This document shows positions 8,395 through 17,775 of a stretch of 60,829 bases of DNA, one piece after another. Source of the stretch: Desulfobacteraceae bacterium (lineage in GTDB: Bacteria; Desulfobacterota; Desulfobacteria; Desulfobacterales; UBA5852). Positions within the stretch are counted from its first letter, which is position 1; each line of letters starts with the position of its first letter. Below the pieces are notes generated by a model. That model had not been told where the DNA came from. It saw only the letters and a list, made by a program, of their open reading frames with translations, and did no database searches. Location of the stretch: the NCBI GenBank assembly GCA_014237395.1, contig JABZFP010000003.1:1-60829 (forward strand), written 5' to 3'. A program made the position numbers and the translations under genes.

Positions 8395-8412
8395 GGATTT
8401 AAGGAGGTCAGA

Positions 8413-9582
8413 ATGGGAGTTAAAGTCAGAGAAAAGCCAAAGAATTCAGGAAATTGGTGGGTATTCATAGACCATCAGGGAAGGAGGAAGGCAAAGAAAA
8501 TCGGCAAGGATAAGCGGACGGCTATGGCCGTTGCTAAGCAGATCGAAGCACGATTGATACTGGGTGAACTGCATCTGTCAAAAGAACATGAAAACCAGGC
8601 ACCGTCATTCGAAGAGTATGCAACAACCTGGATGACCTTGAACGTGCCAGCTACATGTAAACCATCGACAGAAAAGGATTACCGGAGCATTCTGGACAAT
8701 CACGTGTTGCCCGCTTTTGGAAAGAAACCGGTCACGGAAATAAAAAGAATGATGATCAAAAAATTTCTGATGGGAAAAATTAAGTCCGGTTTCGCTGCCA
8801 GCACGGTATCGCACATGAAAAGCTGTATCGGCGGAGCGTTGAATGTCGCAGTCGATGACGGGGTGTTGATGGCAAATCCAGCCCATCGCCTTGGTAAAAT
8901 TTTCAAGAAAAGGAACGTTCAAAGCGACATAAAGCCATATTCAAGGGATGAGCTGGCCAGTCTACTTGATTCTTTCCAAACTCATTTCCCTGGCCATTAT
9001 CCGCAAGCACTGACGTTGGCACGAACAGGCATGCGCTTGGGCGAAGCTTTGGCTCTCCAATGGGATGACATTGACTTTGAAGGACGGTCCATTACCATTC
9101 AGAGGACCTTCTCAAGAGGGAAAATCGGGCTGCCGAAGAATGGGAAACGCAGGCGCATTGATATGTCAAAGCAACTGACCCAGGTCCTAAAGGATACCAA
9201 ACACCAGCGGAAGATTGAAACCATCAATAACGGATGGGGAAAAGTCCCCGAGTGGGTATTCTTAAGCAACAATGGAACTGCGTTGGACATTAATCACTGG
9301 CGGAAGAGGGTTTTTTACAAAGCCATTGCAAAGGCGGAGCTCCGGAAGATTAGGGTCCACGACATCAGGCACACCTATGCAAGCCTGCTGATTCAGGCGG
9401 GGGAATCATTAGCATACGTGCGCGACCAGCTCGGACACCATAGCATCAGTGTCACCGTTGACATCTATGGGCACCTTACACCAGGCGGGAATAAAGATGC
9501 GGTGGACCGATTGGACGATTTGGATGGGGACGCAACCATCCGCAACCTATCCGCAACCAACAAAAAAAGGGCCAGCCAGTAA
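8413..9582 (+). CDS. int: Tyrosine recombinase (phage-type integrase)
   Basis: 389-aa site-specific recombinase that integrates and excises the element. An Arm-type N-terminal domain (residues 1-60) precedes a SAM-like core-binding domain (about 65-165) and the catalytic domain. Catalytic residues are visible: Arg in ARTGMRLGE (about 207), HDIRH (about 316-320), His in LGHHS (about 342) and Tyr in DIYGH (about 351). ATG follows AAGGAGG. The gene points at the 3' end of tRNA-Arg 21 bases away, the usual layout for an element inserted in a tRNA gene. Confidence 0.95.
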   Translation: MGVKVREKPKNSGNWWVFIDHQGRRKAKKIGKDKRTAMAVAKQIEARLILGELHLSKEHENQAPSFEEYATTWMTLNVPATCKPSTEKDYRSILDNHVLPAFGKKPVTEIKRMMIKKFLMGKIKSGFAASTVSHMKSCIGGALNVAVDDGVLMANPAHRLGKIFKKRNVQSDIKPYSRDELASLLDSFQTHFPGHYPQALTLARTGMRLGEALALQWDDIDFEGRSITIQRTFSRGKIGLPKNGKRRRIDMSKQLTQVLKDTKHQRKIETINNGWGKVPEWVFLSNNGTALDINHWRKRVFYKAIAKAELRKIRVHDIRHTYASLLIQAGESLAYVRDQLGHHSISVTVDIYGHLTPGGNKDAVDRLDDLDGDATIRNLSATNKKRASQ

Positions 9583-9600
9583 ATGGCTAACCCCTTGATT
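9566..9600 (+). terminator. Integrase terminator overlapping its stop codon
   Basis: GGGCCAGCCA and TGGCTAACCCC flank the TAA stop codon and are followed by TTGATTTT. The stem starts within the last codons of the integrase. Its sequence resembles the GGGCCAACC hairpins elsewhere in the satellite. Confidence 0.55.
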
Positions 9601-9603
9601 TTA

Positions 9604-9680
<77 letters not shown>

Positions 9681-9838
9681 ATGAGAAAACCCCTGAGAAA
9701 AGCCCCCTTTCGTCCCATCTCGGTGTCATGCTCAAATTTTAATCCTCGAAATACGAATCAGTATTCCTGCGGTTAAAATTTTAGCCTTCCTTGAGCTAGA
9801 ACGAAAATGAACCTTTCTCAGGGGCTTTCAGGAAAGAC
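9681..9838. repeat. Long imperfect inverted repeat between two tRNA genes
   Basis: The left half can be aligned with the reverse complement of the right half over most of its length. Outer arms are CCCCTGAGAAAAG (9690-9702) and CTTTCTCAGGGG (9813-9824). Middle arms are TTTCGT and ACGAAA. Inner arms are CTCAAATTTTAATCC and GGTTAAAATTTTAG. A loop of about 25 bases remains. No coding frame is evident. It resembles a small non-autonomous palindromic element or a large RNA hairpin in the tRNA-His to tRNA-Arg transcript. Confidence 0.6.
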
Positions 9839-9842
9839 AAAA

Positions 9843-9919
9843 TGGGGTGAGTGATGGGACTTGAACCCACGACCCTCAGGGCCACAACCTGATGCTCTGC
9901 CAACTGAGCTACACCCACC
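9843..9919 (-). tRNA. tRNA-His (anticodon GTG)
   Basis: 77 bases with the histidine-specific extra G at position -1 (base 9919) pairing with discriminator C73 and an encoded CCA at 9843-9845. The anticodon loop TTGTGGC carries GTG. Acceptor GTGGGTG/CACTCAC has one G-U pair. Probably cotranscribed with tRNA-Arg. Confidence 0.95.
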
Positions 9920-10029
9920 GCAATGAACGCGTGTAATTAACAGAAGCGCCCCTTAAATGCAAGGGGAAAAATAGGCCTTTTCACGGCCGTTTCGCACCTG
10001 AGGATCCCCGCTGGGCGCGATTTGCAGTG

Positions 10030-10058
10030 TTGACCCTAAATCCCATCTGCTATAGGAT
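10030..10058 (+). promoter_or_regulatory. Candidate sigma-70 promoter for small ORF and selB
   Basis: TTGACC (10030-10035), a 17-base spacer and TAGGAT (10053-10058) lie about 40 bases upstream of the small membrane protein ATG. Confidence 0.45.
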
Positions 10059-10098
10059 ATTCGTCACATTTGCAACATGCTGAAAAAGGATAAAAAAT

Positions 10099-10269
10099 AT
10101 GTCATTTCAAATATTTATCATCAGGGCACTGATGGGCCTGGGGATGGCCGTGGTGCTGACCCGCATGTTTCGCCAGAACAGCGATCCGATCTATATCGTC
10201 GGACTGGCCACCATCCTGGTGGGCCTGGCCTATGCCATGGAGTACCTGCGCAAGCGTAAAAAACGCTGA
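10099..10269 (+). CDS. Small two-span membrane protein, 56 aa
   Basis: ATG at 10099 with AAGGAT upstream, stop at 10267. The protein has two hydrophobic stretches (IFIIRALMGLGMAVVL and IYIVGLATILVGLAYAM) split by a short polar loop, and ends in the basic tail RKRKKR, which suggests an inner-membrane hairpin. It ends 25 bases before selB and probably shares its transcript. No known family recognised. Too short for many gene finders, but initiation signal, composition and spacing support it. Confidence 0.65.
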   Translation: MSFQIFIIRALMGLGMAVVLTRMFRQNSDPIYIVGLATILVGLAYAMEYLRKRKKR

Positions 10270-10294
10270 GCACACATAAGGGAGTTGTACTATC

Positions 10295-12205
10295 TTGAAA
10301 CAGATCATTCTCGGCACGGCCGGCCACATCGATCACGGTAAAACCAGCCTCATCAAGGCGATCAGCGGCATCGACACGGATCGCCTGAAGGAAGAAAAAC
10401 AGCGCGGCATCACGATCGAGCTGGGTTTTGCCTCACTGGACCTGCCGGATGGCCAGCACGTGGGCATCGTGGACGTGCCGGGGCATGAAAAATTCGTCAA
10501 AAACATGGTGGCCGGCGCCACCGGGATCGACATCGTGGCCATGGTGATCGCCGCCGACGAGGGCGTCATGCCCCAGACCCGCGAACACATGGAAATCTGC
10601 AGCCTGCTCGGGGTCCGGCACGGCTTTGTGGCGCTGACCAAGATCGACATGGTGGACGAAGAGTGGCTGGAGCTGGCCATCGATGATATCCAGTCCTTCA
10701 GCCGGGGGTCTTTCCTGGAAGGGCAGCCCATCGTGCCGGTATCCTCGGTAACCGGCGACGGCATCCCGACGTTTCTCGAAACCCTGCAAGCCATATGCAA
10801 GGCCGTGCCCGAGCGGAAACAGACGGGCCTCTTTCGCCTGCCGGTGGACCGGGTCTTCACCATGAAGGGCTTCGGCACCGTGATCACGGGGTCGCTGGTA
10901 TCCGGCATGATTGCCGTGGGGGAGACTATCATGATCTACCCTTCCCGGATCAAATCCAAGGTGCGGGGCATCCAGGTTCACAACCAGAGCGTCAACGAGG
11001 CCCTCGCCGGCCAGCGCACCGCCATCAATTTCCAGGGGTTGGACATGACGGCGGTCAACCGGGGGGACGTGCTGGCCCGGCCGGACAGTTTGAGCCCCAG
11101 CTATATGGCGGACCTGTCGTTCCAGTATCTGGCCAGTGCCGCCAAACCGCTCAAGAACCGCACGCGAATCCGTTTCCACACCGGCACCAGCGAAATCATG
11201 GGCAACCTGATCCTGCTGGATCGCGACGAACTGGCCCCCGGCGATGCGGCCGCGGTCCAGGTGCGCCTGGACACACCGGTCACCCTGGTAAAAGAAGACC
11301 GCTATGTCATCCGCAGCTATTCTCCGGTGCGCACGATTGGCGGCGGACAGATCCTCAATCCGATCCCCACCAAACACAAACGTTTCCGGACCGACATCAG
11401 CGAGGCCTTGGATGCCCTGGCGGAAATGCCGCCGGAGGACGTCATCGGCTTTCATGCCCGCCAGGCCGGTTTTCGCGGCACGGAGCACAATGAGCTGCGG
11501 CTGGTCACCAATCTTCCCGATAAAAAACTCGACACCGCCACCAGCGCCCTGCTGTCCCGCCGGGAGCTGATCATGATCGACCGCGAGCGCCGACTCTACG
11601 TGCACGCCGACACCTACGCCTACCTGCGGCAGATGGTCCTCGACCAGTTGGCGGCCTACCATGCCAAAAATCCGCTCAAGGCCGGCATGCCCCGCGAAGA
11701 ACTGCGGAGCAAGTTCCCGACCGCCATTCATCCCAAACTGCCCCCCCAGGTGCTGAACCTGATGCTCAAAAACGAAGAGCTGGCCGTTGACGAAGACACG
11801 ATTCGCCTGGCGGCCCACAAGGTTTCCCTGGCGGTGGACCAGAGCCAGCTGAGAGAAAATATCATCCGGGCCTACGATCGTGGCGGCATTACCCCGCCCT
11901 ATTTCAAGGAGATCTGTCAGTCCCTGAATGTCGACGCACGGGCCGCAAGGGATGTGCTGCAGCTGCTGGTGGAAGAAAACCAGTTGGTCAAAGTCAAGGA
12001 AGATCTTTTTTTCCAGCGCAAGGTGATCGACACCCTCAAGGAACGCCTGGTGGCATTCCTGCGGGATCGGGGCGCCATCACCACGCCCGAATTCAAGGAT
12101 ATGACTGGTGCATCCCGCAAATATGTGATACCTTTGGCCGAATATTTTGACGCCGTCCAAGTTACGATTCGTGTCGGCGACACCCGCCAGCTGAGAAAAG
12201 GCTGA
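10295..12205 (+). CDS. selB: Selenocysteine-specific elongation factor SelB
   Basis: GTPase that brings selenocysteinyl-tRNA to UGA codons with a SECIS element. The N-terminus has the G1 box GHIDHGKT, switch text [10 protein letters not shown] and DVPGHEKF (G3), and TKID (G4), followed by EF-Tu-like beta domains. The C-terminal part (from about residue 370) is the tandem winged-helix array that binds SECIS RNA. 636 aa is the normal length. The start is TTG with GGGAG upstream; no ATG fits. Its presence implies that the organism makes selenoproteins, although selA and selC are not in the window. Confidence 0.96.
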   Translation: MKQIILGTAGHIDHGKTSLIKAISGIDTDRLKEEKQRGITIELGFASLDLPDGQHVGIVDVPGHEKFVKNMVAGATGIDIVAMVIAADEGVMPQTREHMEICSLLGVRHGFVALTKIDMVDEEWLELAIDDIQSFSRGSFLEGQPIVPVSSVTGDGIPTFLETLQAICKAVPERKQTGLFRLPVDRVFTMKGFGTVITGSLVSGMIAVGETIMIYPSRIKSKVRGIQVHNQSVNEALAGQRTAINFQGLDMTAVNRGDVLARPDSLSPSYMADLSFQYLASAAKPLKNRTRIRFHTGTSEIMGNLILLDRDELAPGDAAAVQVRLDTPVTLVKEDRYVIRSYSPVRTIGGGQILNPIPTKHKRFRTDISEALDALAEMPPEDVIGFHARQAGFRGTEHNELRLVTNLPDKKLDTATSALLSRRELIMIDRERRLYVHADTYAYLRQMVLDQLAAYHAKNPLKAGMPREELRSKFPTAIHPKLPPQVLNLMLKNEELAVDEDTIRLAAHKVSLAVDQSQLRENIIRAYDRGGITPPYFKEICQSLNVDARAARDVLQLLVEENQLVKVKEDLFFQRKVIDTLKERLVAFLRDRGAITTPEFKDMTGASRKYVIPLAEYFDAVQVTIRVGDTRQLRKG

Positions 12206-12237
12206 GTCCTCAAGCCTGATATTATCCAGGAGTCATC

Positions 12238-13560
12238 ATGGAAAAGACACCGAACCCGGATTCCGGTGAAAAACAAACCAAGGGATTTAAACTGTTTGCC
12301 GCCCAACGCATTGTGATAGGGGCCATTGCGATCGTGCTCCTGCTGTGGCTGGTGCATTACGGCCTGAGTTTTTTCGATACGACCCAAACGGCAAAACCCG
12401 GTCACACAACGCATATCGCGGATACCGCGGGTACGTCAGACACGGCCGCGCAGGACAGCACCGCCGGCACGGCCGATCATGATGCCGACACGGCCCATGA
12501 AAACACGCCAACCGGTGCGGTGGATTCCCATGGCAACGCCGAAGCGGCGAAACCCGAGGAAGACCATGGAAGCCCGGAAACGACGATGCACGGCGACTCC
12601 GCCGATACAACAAGTCACGCCCCAACTACACCCCATGCTGCTGCTGAAAAGGCAGACGTGGCGGACCACAAGCCATCCGGGACAGCCGCAAAGGCCGCCG
12701 ACACGCATACGGCACCCCCATCTCAGAAAACGACTGGCCATGCCGCCAAAACTGTTGCTGAAGACGCTTCCCATGCCCCGGCCGGACACGGCGCCTTCAG
12801 CGCTTCCGGTGTCACGGGAGTAGCCTTCGTGGAAGCCACGATCGCCCCCCTGCACTACGAACTCGAAGAGCGCTACTACGGTTGGCGGCCCAACGACATC
12901 GTCGACGTTACCGACAACGTGAACAACTACCAACTGGGCGTTCTGGAAGTCACCCGGCGCACAGTCGAGGTGCTGGTGGAACGCATTTCCAGCACCGGCG
13001 GAAGCCAGACCTTCGACAAAGATCTCGAGCTCGCGCGCAACAATCTCATGATCAAGGCAAGTGATTACATGCTGCCTTCGGCCGAAGACAGTTACGAAGA
13101 AGCCCTTGAAGCGCTGCGAAATTACAGGGGCAAGTTGATGAACGGAACGGCTTTTTTCTATGGCCGCATCGACAACCTGATACCCCTGCTGCGGGCCTAC
13201 GAAAATCTCCTGGGCAGCTGCGATGACAAACTGATCAGGCACTACGAGGACGATGGTTCAGAAGTGAGCTGGTTCAGCGCGGATGATTATTTCTATTATG
13301 CCAAAGGAGTGGCCGGTGCCATGCACTCGATTCTGGAGGCCGTCGCCGTCGATTTTGCCACCGCGATCGAAACCCGGCGCGGCACGGAAATCCTGCACCA
13401 TGCCTTGGAATCGCTGCACCATGCCACCCAGATCGATCCGATCCTGATATTGGACAGCGCCCCGGACGGTATCTTTGCCAATCACCGGGCCAACATGGCG
13501 GCCCCCATCAGCCACGCCCGTTTTTTTGTCGGGCTGCTCATCGAAACACTTTCCACCTGA
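12238..13560 (+). CDS. DUF2333 membrane-anchored protein with His-rich linker
   Basis: 440 aa. The short cytoplasmic N-terminus is followed by one membrane span (IVIGAIAIVLLLWLVHYGL, about residues 22-41). Residues 45-190 are a low-complexity Ala/Thr/Asp/Pro linker with many histidines. From about residue 205 there is a folded domain starting YYGWRPNDIVDVTDN and ending near HARFFVGLLIET, which I recognise as DUF2333. The function of this domain is unknown. It follows selB by 32 bases with AGGAG before the ATG, so it may be in the same operon. Confidence 0.8.
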   Translation: MEKTPNPDSGEKQTKGFKLFAAQRIVIGAIAIVLLLWLVHYGLSFFDTTQTAKPGHTTHIADTAGTSDTAAQDSTAGTADHDADTAHENTPTGAVDSHGNAEAAKPEEDHGSPETTMHGDSADTTSHAPTTPHAAAEKADVADHKPSGTAAKAADTHTAPPSQKTTGHAAKTVAEDASHAPAGHGAFSASGVTGVAFVEATIAPLHYELEERYYGWRPNDIVDVTDNVNNYQLGVLEVTRRTVEVLVERISSTGGSQTFDKDLELARNNLMIKASDYMLPSAEDSYEEALEALRNYRGKLMNGTAFFYGRIDNLIPLLRAYENLLGSCDDKLIRHYEDDGSEVSWFSADDYFYYAKGVAGAMHSILEAVAVDFATAIETRRGTEILHHALESLHHATQIDPILILDSAPDGIFANHRANMAAPISHARFFVGLLIETLST

Positions 13561-13677
13561 CAGGAATAAGAGCACGATAACGGGGGCCGACGAACCGGAG
13601 CACCCGTCTCGACAGCCTTGAGCCCATCGATCCGCACGACACGGATGATGGGCGACATCATCTCTGGAGCGACACGC

Positions 13678-15666
13678 ATGGGGAACCAGCCCACCCACGA
13701 CGAACTCATGCAACAGATCGCGGCGTTGGAAGAAGAGCTGAAGCACCAGCGACAAGCCTATGATGAACAAACGCAGACCCAATCCCTTTTATTTTCCCTG
13801 ATCGATTCCCTGCCGCTCAACGTTTTCAGCAAGGACAAGAAAGGCCGTTTCATCCTGGCCAACCGGCAGTACTGCCAGACCGTCGCCAAATCGGCAGAAG
13901 AAATCCTGGGCCGCACGGATGATGATTTTCATCCACCGGAAATGGCCCGCAAGTACCGCCTTGATGACCGCGCCGTGATGGACAGCCGGCAGGTCGTCGC
14001 CCTTGAAGAAGAGCACCGGACCACCTGCGGGACGGCCATGGATGTCAGCGTTATCAAGGCCCCGCTTTATAACCGCCAGAGGGAAGTCACCGGCGTGTTG
14101 GGCGTCTTTTGGGACATTTCCCAGCGCAAACGGACCGAACGCGCCCTGTATGAGAGTGAAAAACAATTCCGCGAACTCGTCGATCTCCTGCCGCAGTCGA
14201 TCTACGAATTCAGTCTTGACGGGCGAATTACGTTTGCCAATCAGAGTGCCTTGCGCACCTTCGGCTACACCCAGGAGGATCTTGACGCAGGGCTCCATAT
14301 TCGGGACCTGCTGATCGAAGAAGACCATGAGCGGGTGAGGGCCGACATTGCCCGGTCCGACGATCTGCGCCGGCGGTTGGGGGCCGAATACACGGCCCGG
14401 CACCGCGATGGACGTCCCTTTCCTGTCGTCACCTACACCAGCCCGATTCGGAAGGACGGCCGGACCGTTGGAATACGCGGCATTGCCATCGACCAGACCG
14501 ATATACGGAACCTGGAAGAACGCCTCAAGATCGCCCAGAAAATGGAAGCCGTGGGGCAGCTGGCCGGCGGCGTGGCCCACGATCTCAACAATCTGCTCAG
14601 CCCCATCCTTGGCTATGCCGAAATTCTCCTGGACGATCTGGCCCCGCAGGATTTAAATCGACCGGCGATCGAATCCATTCAGGAGGCCGGCCAAAAAGCC
14701 CGTGACCTGGTTCAGCAGCTCCTGGCCTTTGCGCGCAAACAGCCCCTGAAAATCACCACCATCGATCTCAATCATGTCGTCTCCGGCTTTGAAAAGCTGC
14801 TGCGCCGCTCGATCCGGGAAGACATCTTGATCACGATCGACCTGACCGAAATTCCGGCCCTGATCCGGGCGGATGCCGGGCAGATCGAACAGGTCATCAT
14901 GAACCTGGCCGTAAACGCCCAGGATTCCATGCCCAAAGGCGGCCGCCTGACCCTGGAAACCGCCGTCATCGACCTCGACGAAAGCTACGCCCATGAGCAT
15001 CCCGGTTTGACGCCGGGCCGGCATGCCATGCTGTCGCTCAGCGACACGGGCCAGGGCATCCCGCACGCCCATCGTGACCGCATCTTCGATCCCTTTTTTA
15101 CCACCAAAGAACGCGACAAGGGCACGGGTTTAGGACTGTCCACGGTTTACGGCATCGTCAAGCAGCACCACGGCGATATCTGGCTCTACAGCGAACCGGA
15201 CCAGGGAACGACCTTCAAAATTTTCTTTCCCGCCGCCAACGGGCACGCTGAACCGATCGCCGCTCGGCAGAACGACCGCCAGGCGAACCGGGGGGCGGAA
15301 ACCATCATGGTGGTCGAAGACAATACCATGCTGCGGGACATGGCCCAAAAAATCCTTGAACGCCATGGCTATCGCGTCCTCATTGCCGGTAGCGGAGACG
15401 AATGTCTCCAGCGATTGACCACCCATGACGGTCCGGTGCATCTACTCCTAACGGATGTGGTCATGCCCGCAATGAACGGCCGGGAGCTCTATGCCCGATT
15501 GGCCCCGTTGCGCCCCGATTTAAAAGTGCTCTACATGTCGGGCTACACGGACAACGTCATCCTGCACCATGGCGTCCTGGAAGCCGGCATCGACTTCATC
15601 CAGAAACCCTTCTCGGTTCAGGGTCTGGCAAGCAAGATCCGCATGATTCTGGATAAGAACGCCTGA
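13678..15666 (+). CDS. Hybrid PAS histidine kinase with receiver domain
   Basis: About 662 aa, apparently cytoplasmic. A short coiled coil (residues 5-35) precedes two PAS domains (about 40-160 and 165-285). HisKA follows with GGVAHDLNNLL (His near 300), then HATPase (NLAVNAQDSM, DTGQGIP, GTGLGLSTVYGI). A C-terminal receiver has the phospho-acceptor Asp in LLLTDVVMP (near 593) and the FIQKPF lysine. It lacks an HPt or DNA-binding domain, so phosphate probably passes to another protein. The ATG at 13678 is chosen because GGAG lies 8 bases upstream; the frame is open to 13618. No partner regulator is adjacent. Confidence 0.9.
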   Translation: MGNQPTHDELMQQIAALEEELKHQRQAYDEQTQTQSLLFSLIDSLPLNVFSKDKKGRFILANRQYCQTVAKSAEEILGRTDDDFHPPEMARKYRLDDRAVMDSRQVVALEEEHRTTCGTAMDVSVIKAPLYNRQREVTGVLGVFWDISQRKRTERALYESEKQFRELVDLLPQSIYEFSLDGRITFANQSALRTFGYTQEDLDAGLHIRDLLIEEDHERVRADIARSDDLRRRLGAEYTARHRDGRPFPVVTYTSPIRKDGRTVGIRGIAIDQTDIRNLEERLKIAQKMEAVGQLAGGVAHDLNNLLSPILGYAEILLDDLAPQDLNRPAIESIQEAGQKARDLVQQLLAFARKQPLKITTIDLNHVVSGFEKLLRRSIREDILITIDLTEIPALIRADAGQIEQVIMNLAVNAQDSMPKGGRLTLETAVIDLDESYAHEHPGLTPGRHAMLSLSDTGQGIPHAHRDRIFDPFFTTKERDKGTGLGLSTVYGIVKQHHGDIWLYSEPDQGTTFKIFFPAANGHAEPIAARQNDRQANRGAETIMVVEDNTMLRDMAQKILERHGYRVLIAGSGDECLQRLTTHDGPVHLLLTDVVMPAMNGRELYARLAPLRPDLKVLYMSGYTDNVILHHGVLEAGIDFIQKPFSVQGLASKIRMILDKNA

Positions 15667-15806
15667 GGATCCGGTCGGAAAATTTATTTACGTTAGGGTG
15701 GAATGGCGCTCCCAGAAGCATTTGCACTCCCCCCTTTTGCACAACCTCGCCACTATCTTCTTCTCCACACCTCAAAAATCTTGGTTGGCGGTCAGCTCAC
15801 TGTTTG

Positions 15807-15948
15807 GACGGCTGCGTAAATCGTTCAAGATACGGCGCGCAAGTTTCGAGGCGTGCGGCGTACTTATCGTACGCCGCAGCGACGCGTTCTGCAGCACAGT
15901 GCAGAGAATTGTCCGCCTCTGGCGGATTGGGCGATTTACGCAGCCGTC
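15807..15948. repeat. Palindromic intergenic repeat, copy 1
   Basis: Perfect 17-base outer arms (GACGGCTGCGTAAATCG at 15807-15823 and its reverse complement at 15932-15948) enclose an inner palindrome GCGGCGTAC-TTATC-GTACGCCGC (15855-15877). It lies between convergent genes. The right tip CCGTCA contains the reverse complement of the hemW stop codon. The bases between the kinase stop (15666) and the repeat show nothing else recognisable. Confidence 0.85.
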
Positions 15949-17083
15949 ACAGTTCGGCCGCGAACCGCGCACTGATGCTGTTATGATAGCGCATGCCTTT
16001 CATGGTCAGGGCGCAGCGGCCCGGACGATCCGCCAGGCACCTCTCCTCGCTCAGCTGATTGAGCAGCCGGCCGAAAGTGGCCTCTACCGGGAGGTGAAAG
16101 CGCTGCTCAAATTCCATGATGGAAAACCCCTCTTTCAACCGCAGACCAAGCAACAGCGCCTCCAGCACCTGCTGCTCCCGGGTCAAAACCTCCCGTCCGT
16201 CTTCCGGCCGCCGGTCCTGGGCCAAACGCTGCATGTAGATGTCCAGGTCGGCGATATTCCATGACCGCGTGTTTCCCCGGTAGGAATGGGCGGACGGTCC
16301 GAACCCCAGGTAGGGTTCAAAATGCCAGTATTTCATATTATGGCGGGAGCGAAAGTCCGGTGTGCGGGCGAAGTTGGAAATCTCGTAGTGGTCGTAACCG
16401 TGCCCCGAAAGGAAGGCGGCCGTGGTCTCGAACATCTCCACCACGCGACTTTCCGCCAGCGGTGCCAGCCGCCCCCGTTCTAAATCGCATGTCATGGGCG
16501 TTCCGGGTTCAAAGGTCAGGATATAACAGGAGAGGTGCTCGGGCCGGTACTGGAGGGCCTGCTCCAGATCGTTTACCCAGGCGGCCAATGTCTGCCCGGG
16601 AAGACCGTAGATCAGGTCGATTCCCAGGTTGTCGAAACCAGCCGCACGGGCCTGGTCAATCACGGCGCAAGCTTCGGCACGATTGTGGATACGCCCCAGA
16701 AAATGAAGCGCATCGTCCCGGAACGACTGCACGCCGATATTCAGACGATTCACACCAATCTTCCGCAGGTGCGCCAAGCCCTCGCGACCAACAGCGCCGG
16801 GATTGGTCTCCAGGGTAACTTCGACGTCGGCCAGAAGATTGAAATGGGTCCGCACGGCGGCCACCACATCAGCGACCGCTGAGGGGGATAAAAGCGAGGG
16901 GGTTCCGCCACCGAAATAAACGGTGTTGACCGTCATTTCCGGCGCGGCGCGAAGCGCTATCTCGCGGTGCAGCGCCGCCAGAAAGGCGGCCAGATGATCC
17001 CGCCCGGTGACGGAGTAGAAATCACAGTAGGGGCATTTGCGCTTGCAGAAAGGAATGTGGAAGTAGAGTCCGGCCGGCGGCAT
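15947..17083 (-). CDS. hemW: Heme chaperone HemW (radical SAM)
   Basis: Radical SAM protein of the HemN-like family, which binds heme and delivers it to cytochromes. The CX3CX2C motif is C13, C17 and C20 in FCKRKCPYCDF, lacking the extra N-terminal residues of true HemN. YFGGGTPSLL, a GVNRLNIGVQSF stretch and a YEISNFAR segment are family text. 378 aa is typical. The ATG at 17083 with GCGGAG upstream is preferred to a GTG at 17101. The stop codon is formed inside a palindromic repeat, so the last residues may have been reshaped by its insertion. Confidence 0.93.
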   Translation of the reverse strand: MPPAGLYFHIPFCKRKCPYCDFYSVTGRDHLAAFLAALHREIALRAAPEMTVNTVYFGGGTPSLLSPSAVADVVAAVRTHFNLLADVEVTLETNPGAVGREGLAHLRKIGVNRLNIGVQSFRDDALHFLGRIHNRAEACAVIDQARAAGFDNLGIDLIYGLPGQTLAAWVNDLEQALQYRPEHLSCYILTFEPGTPMTCDLERGRLAPLAESRVVEMFETTAAFLSGHGYDHYEISNFARTPDFRSRHNMKYWHFEPYLGFGPSAHSYRGNTRSWNIADLDIYMQRLAQDRRPEDGREVLTREQQVLEALLLGLRLKEGFSIMEFEQRFHLPVEATFGRLLNQLSEERCLADRPGRCALTMKGMRYHNSISARFAAEL

Positions 17084-17224
17084 CGCCTGCTCCGCGCACA
17101 CGTTACAACGTGCGGTTGTGCCCGATTGCTTCGTCTGACATCACATTCCGAATCGCCATGAATCCTGCCCGTTCAGTGGCGACGCCATCGCGTACCGGGA
17201 AAACGGCCACCGGTCACGGGCCGG

Positions 17225-17770
17225 CTATCGTTTCTGGGGCGCTCCCAAGGCGATGCCGAGATCCAGGGCTTTCTGATTCATATCCACAAATCCCGAGGGA
17301 ATGCGTTTCCTGAGAACCGTCATGATAGACGCCGGCTGCACCAGATCGGTCAAGGCGACAACCGCCCCCAGCATGCAGATGTTGAACACGATGGGTTTGC
17401 CGATCTCGTCCATCACCGTCTGGTACATGGGAAGCTCGACCTGCCAGGCGTCCACCTTGCGCTCCTGTTTGACGAAGCGGCTGTCCGTCAGAAGCAGCCC
17501 GCCCGGGCGAATGATGGGGGCATACGAGGTGTAGGACTCCTGGGTCAGACACACCAGCATGTTGGGCTGAATGACCTTGGGGAAGTTGATCTCTTCTTCG
17601 GAAATAATGATGTCGGAACGGGTCGATCCGCCCCGGGCCGCCGCCCCATAGGCCTGGGACTGGGTGGCATTGAGCCCCTCGTAGATGACGGCGGCTTCGG
17701 CGAAAATGATGGCTGCGGTTATGACACCCTGACCGCCGGAACCGGTGAATACCATCCGCATTCTTTCCAT
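17225..17770 (-). CDS. korC: 2-oxoglutarate:ferredoxin oxidoreductase, gamma subunit
   Basis: 181-aa gamma subunit of the 2-oxoacid:ferredoxin oxidoreductase that makes succinyl-CoA, CO2 and reduced ferredoxin from 2-oxoglutarate. The N-terminal GSGGQGVITAA and the AYGAAARGGSTRSDIIIS segment are family signatures. It is last in the korDABC operon, 5 bases after korB. Assignment to 2-oxoglutarate rather than a branched-chain oxoacid is inferred from icd and acnA next door. Confidence 0.9.
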   Translation of the reverse strand: MERMRMVFTGSGGQGVITAAIIFAEAAVIYEGLNATQSQAYGAAARGGSTRSDIIISEEEINFPKVIQPNMLVCLTQESYTSYAPIIRPGGLLLTDSRFVKQERKVDAWQVELPMYQTVMDEIGKPIVFNICMLGAVVALTDLVQPASIMTVLRKRIPSGFVDMNQKALDLGIALGAPQKR

Positions 17771-17775
17771 GGAAA

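Noticed and set aside
10333..12160. Long antisense frames across selB and other G+C-rich genes
   Set aside because: They mirror the codon pattern of the real gene, have no ribosome sites and resemble no family. The same holds for long opposite frames over kor, acnA, icd, tct, tcu and hldE.
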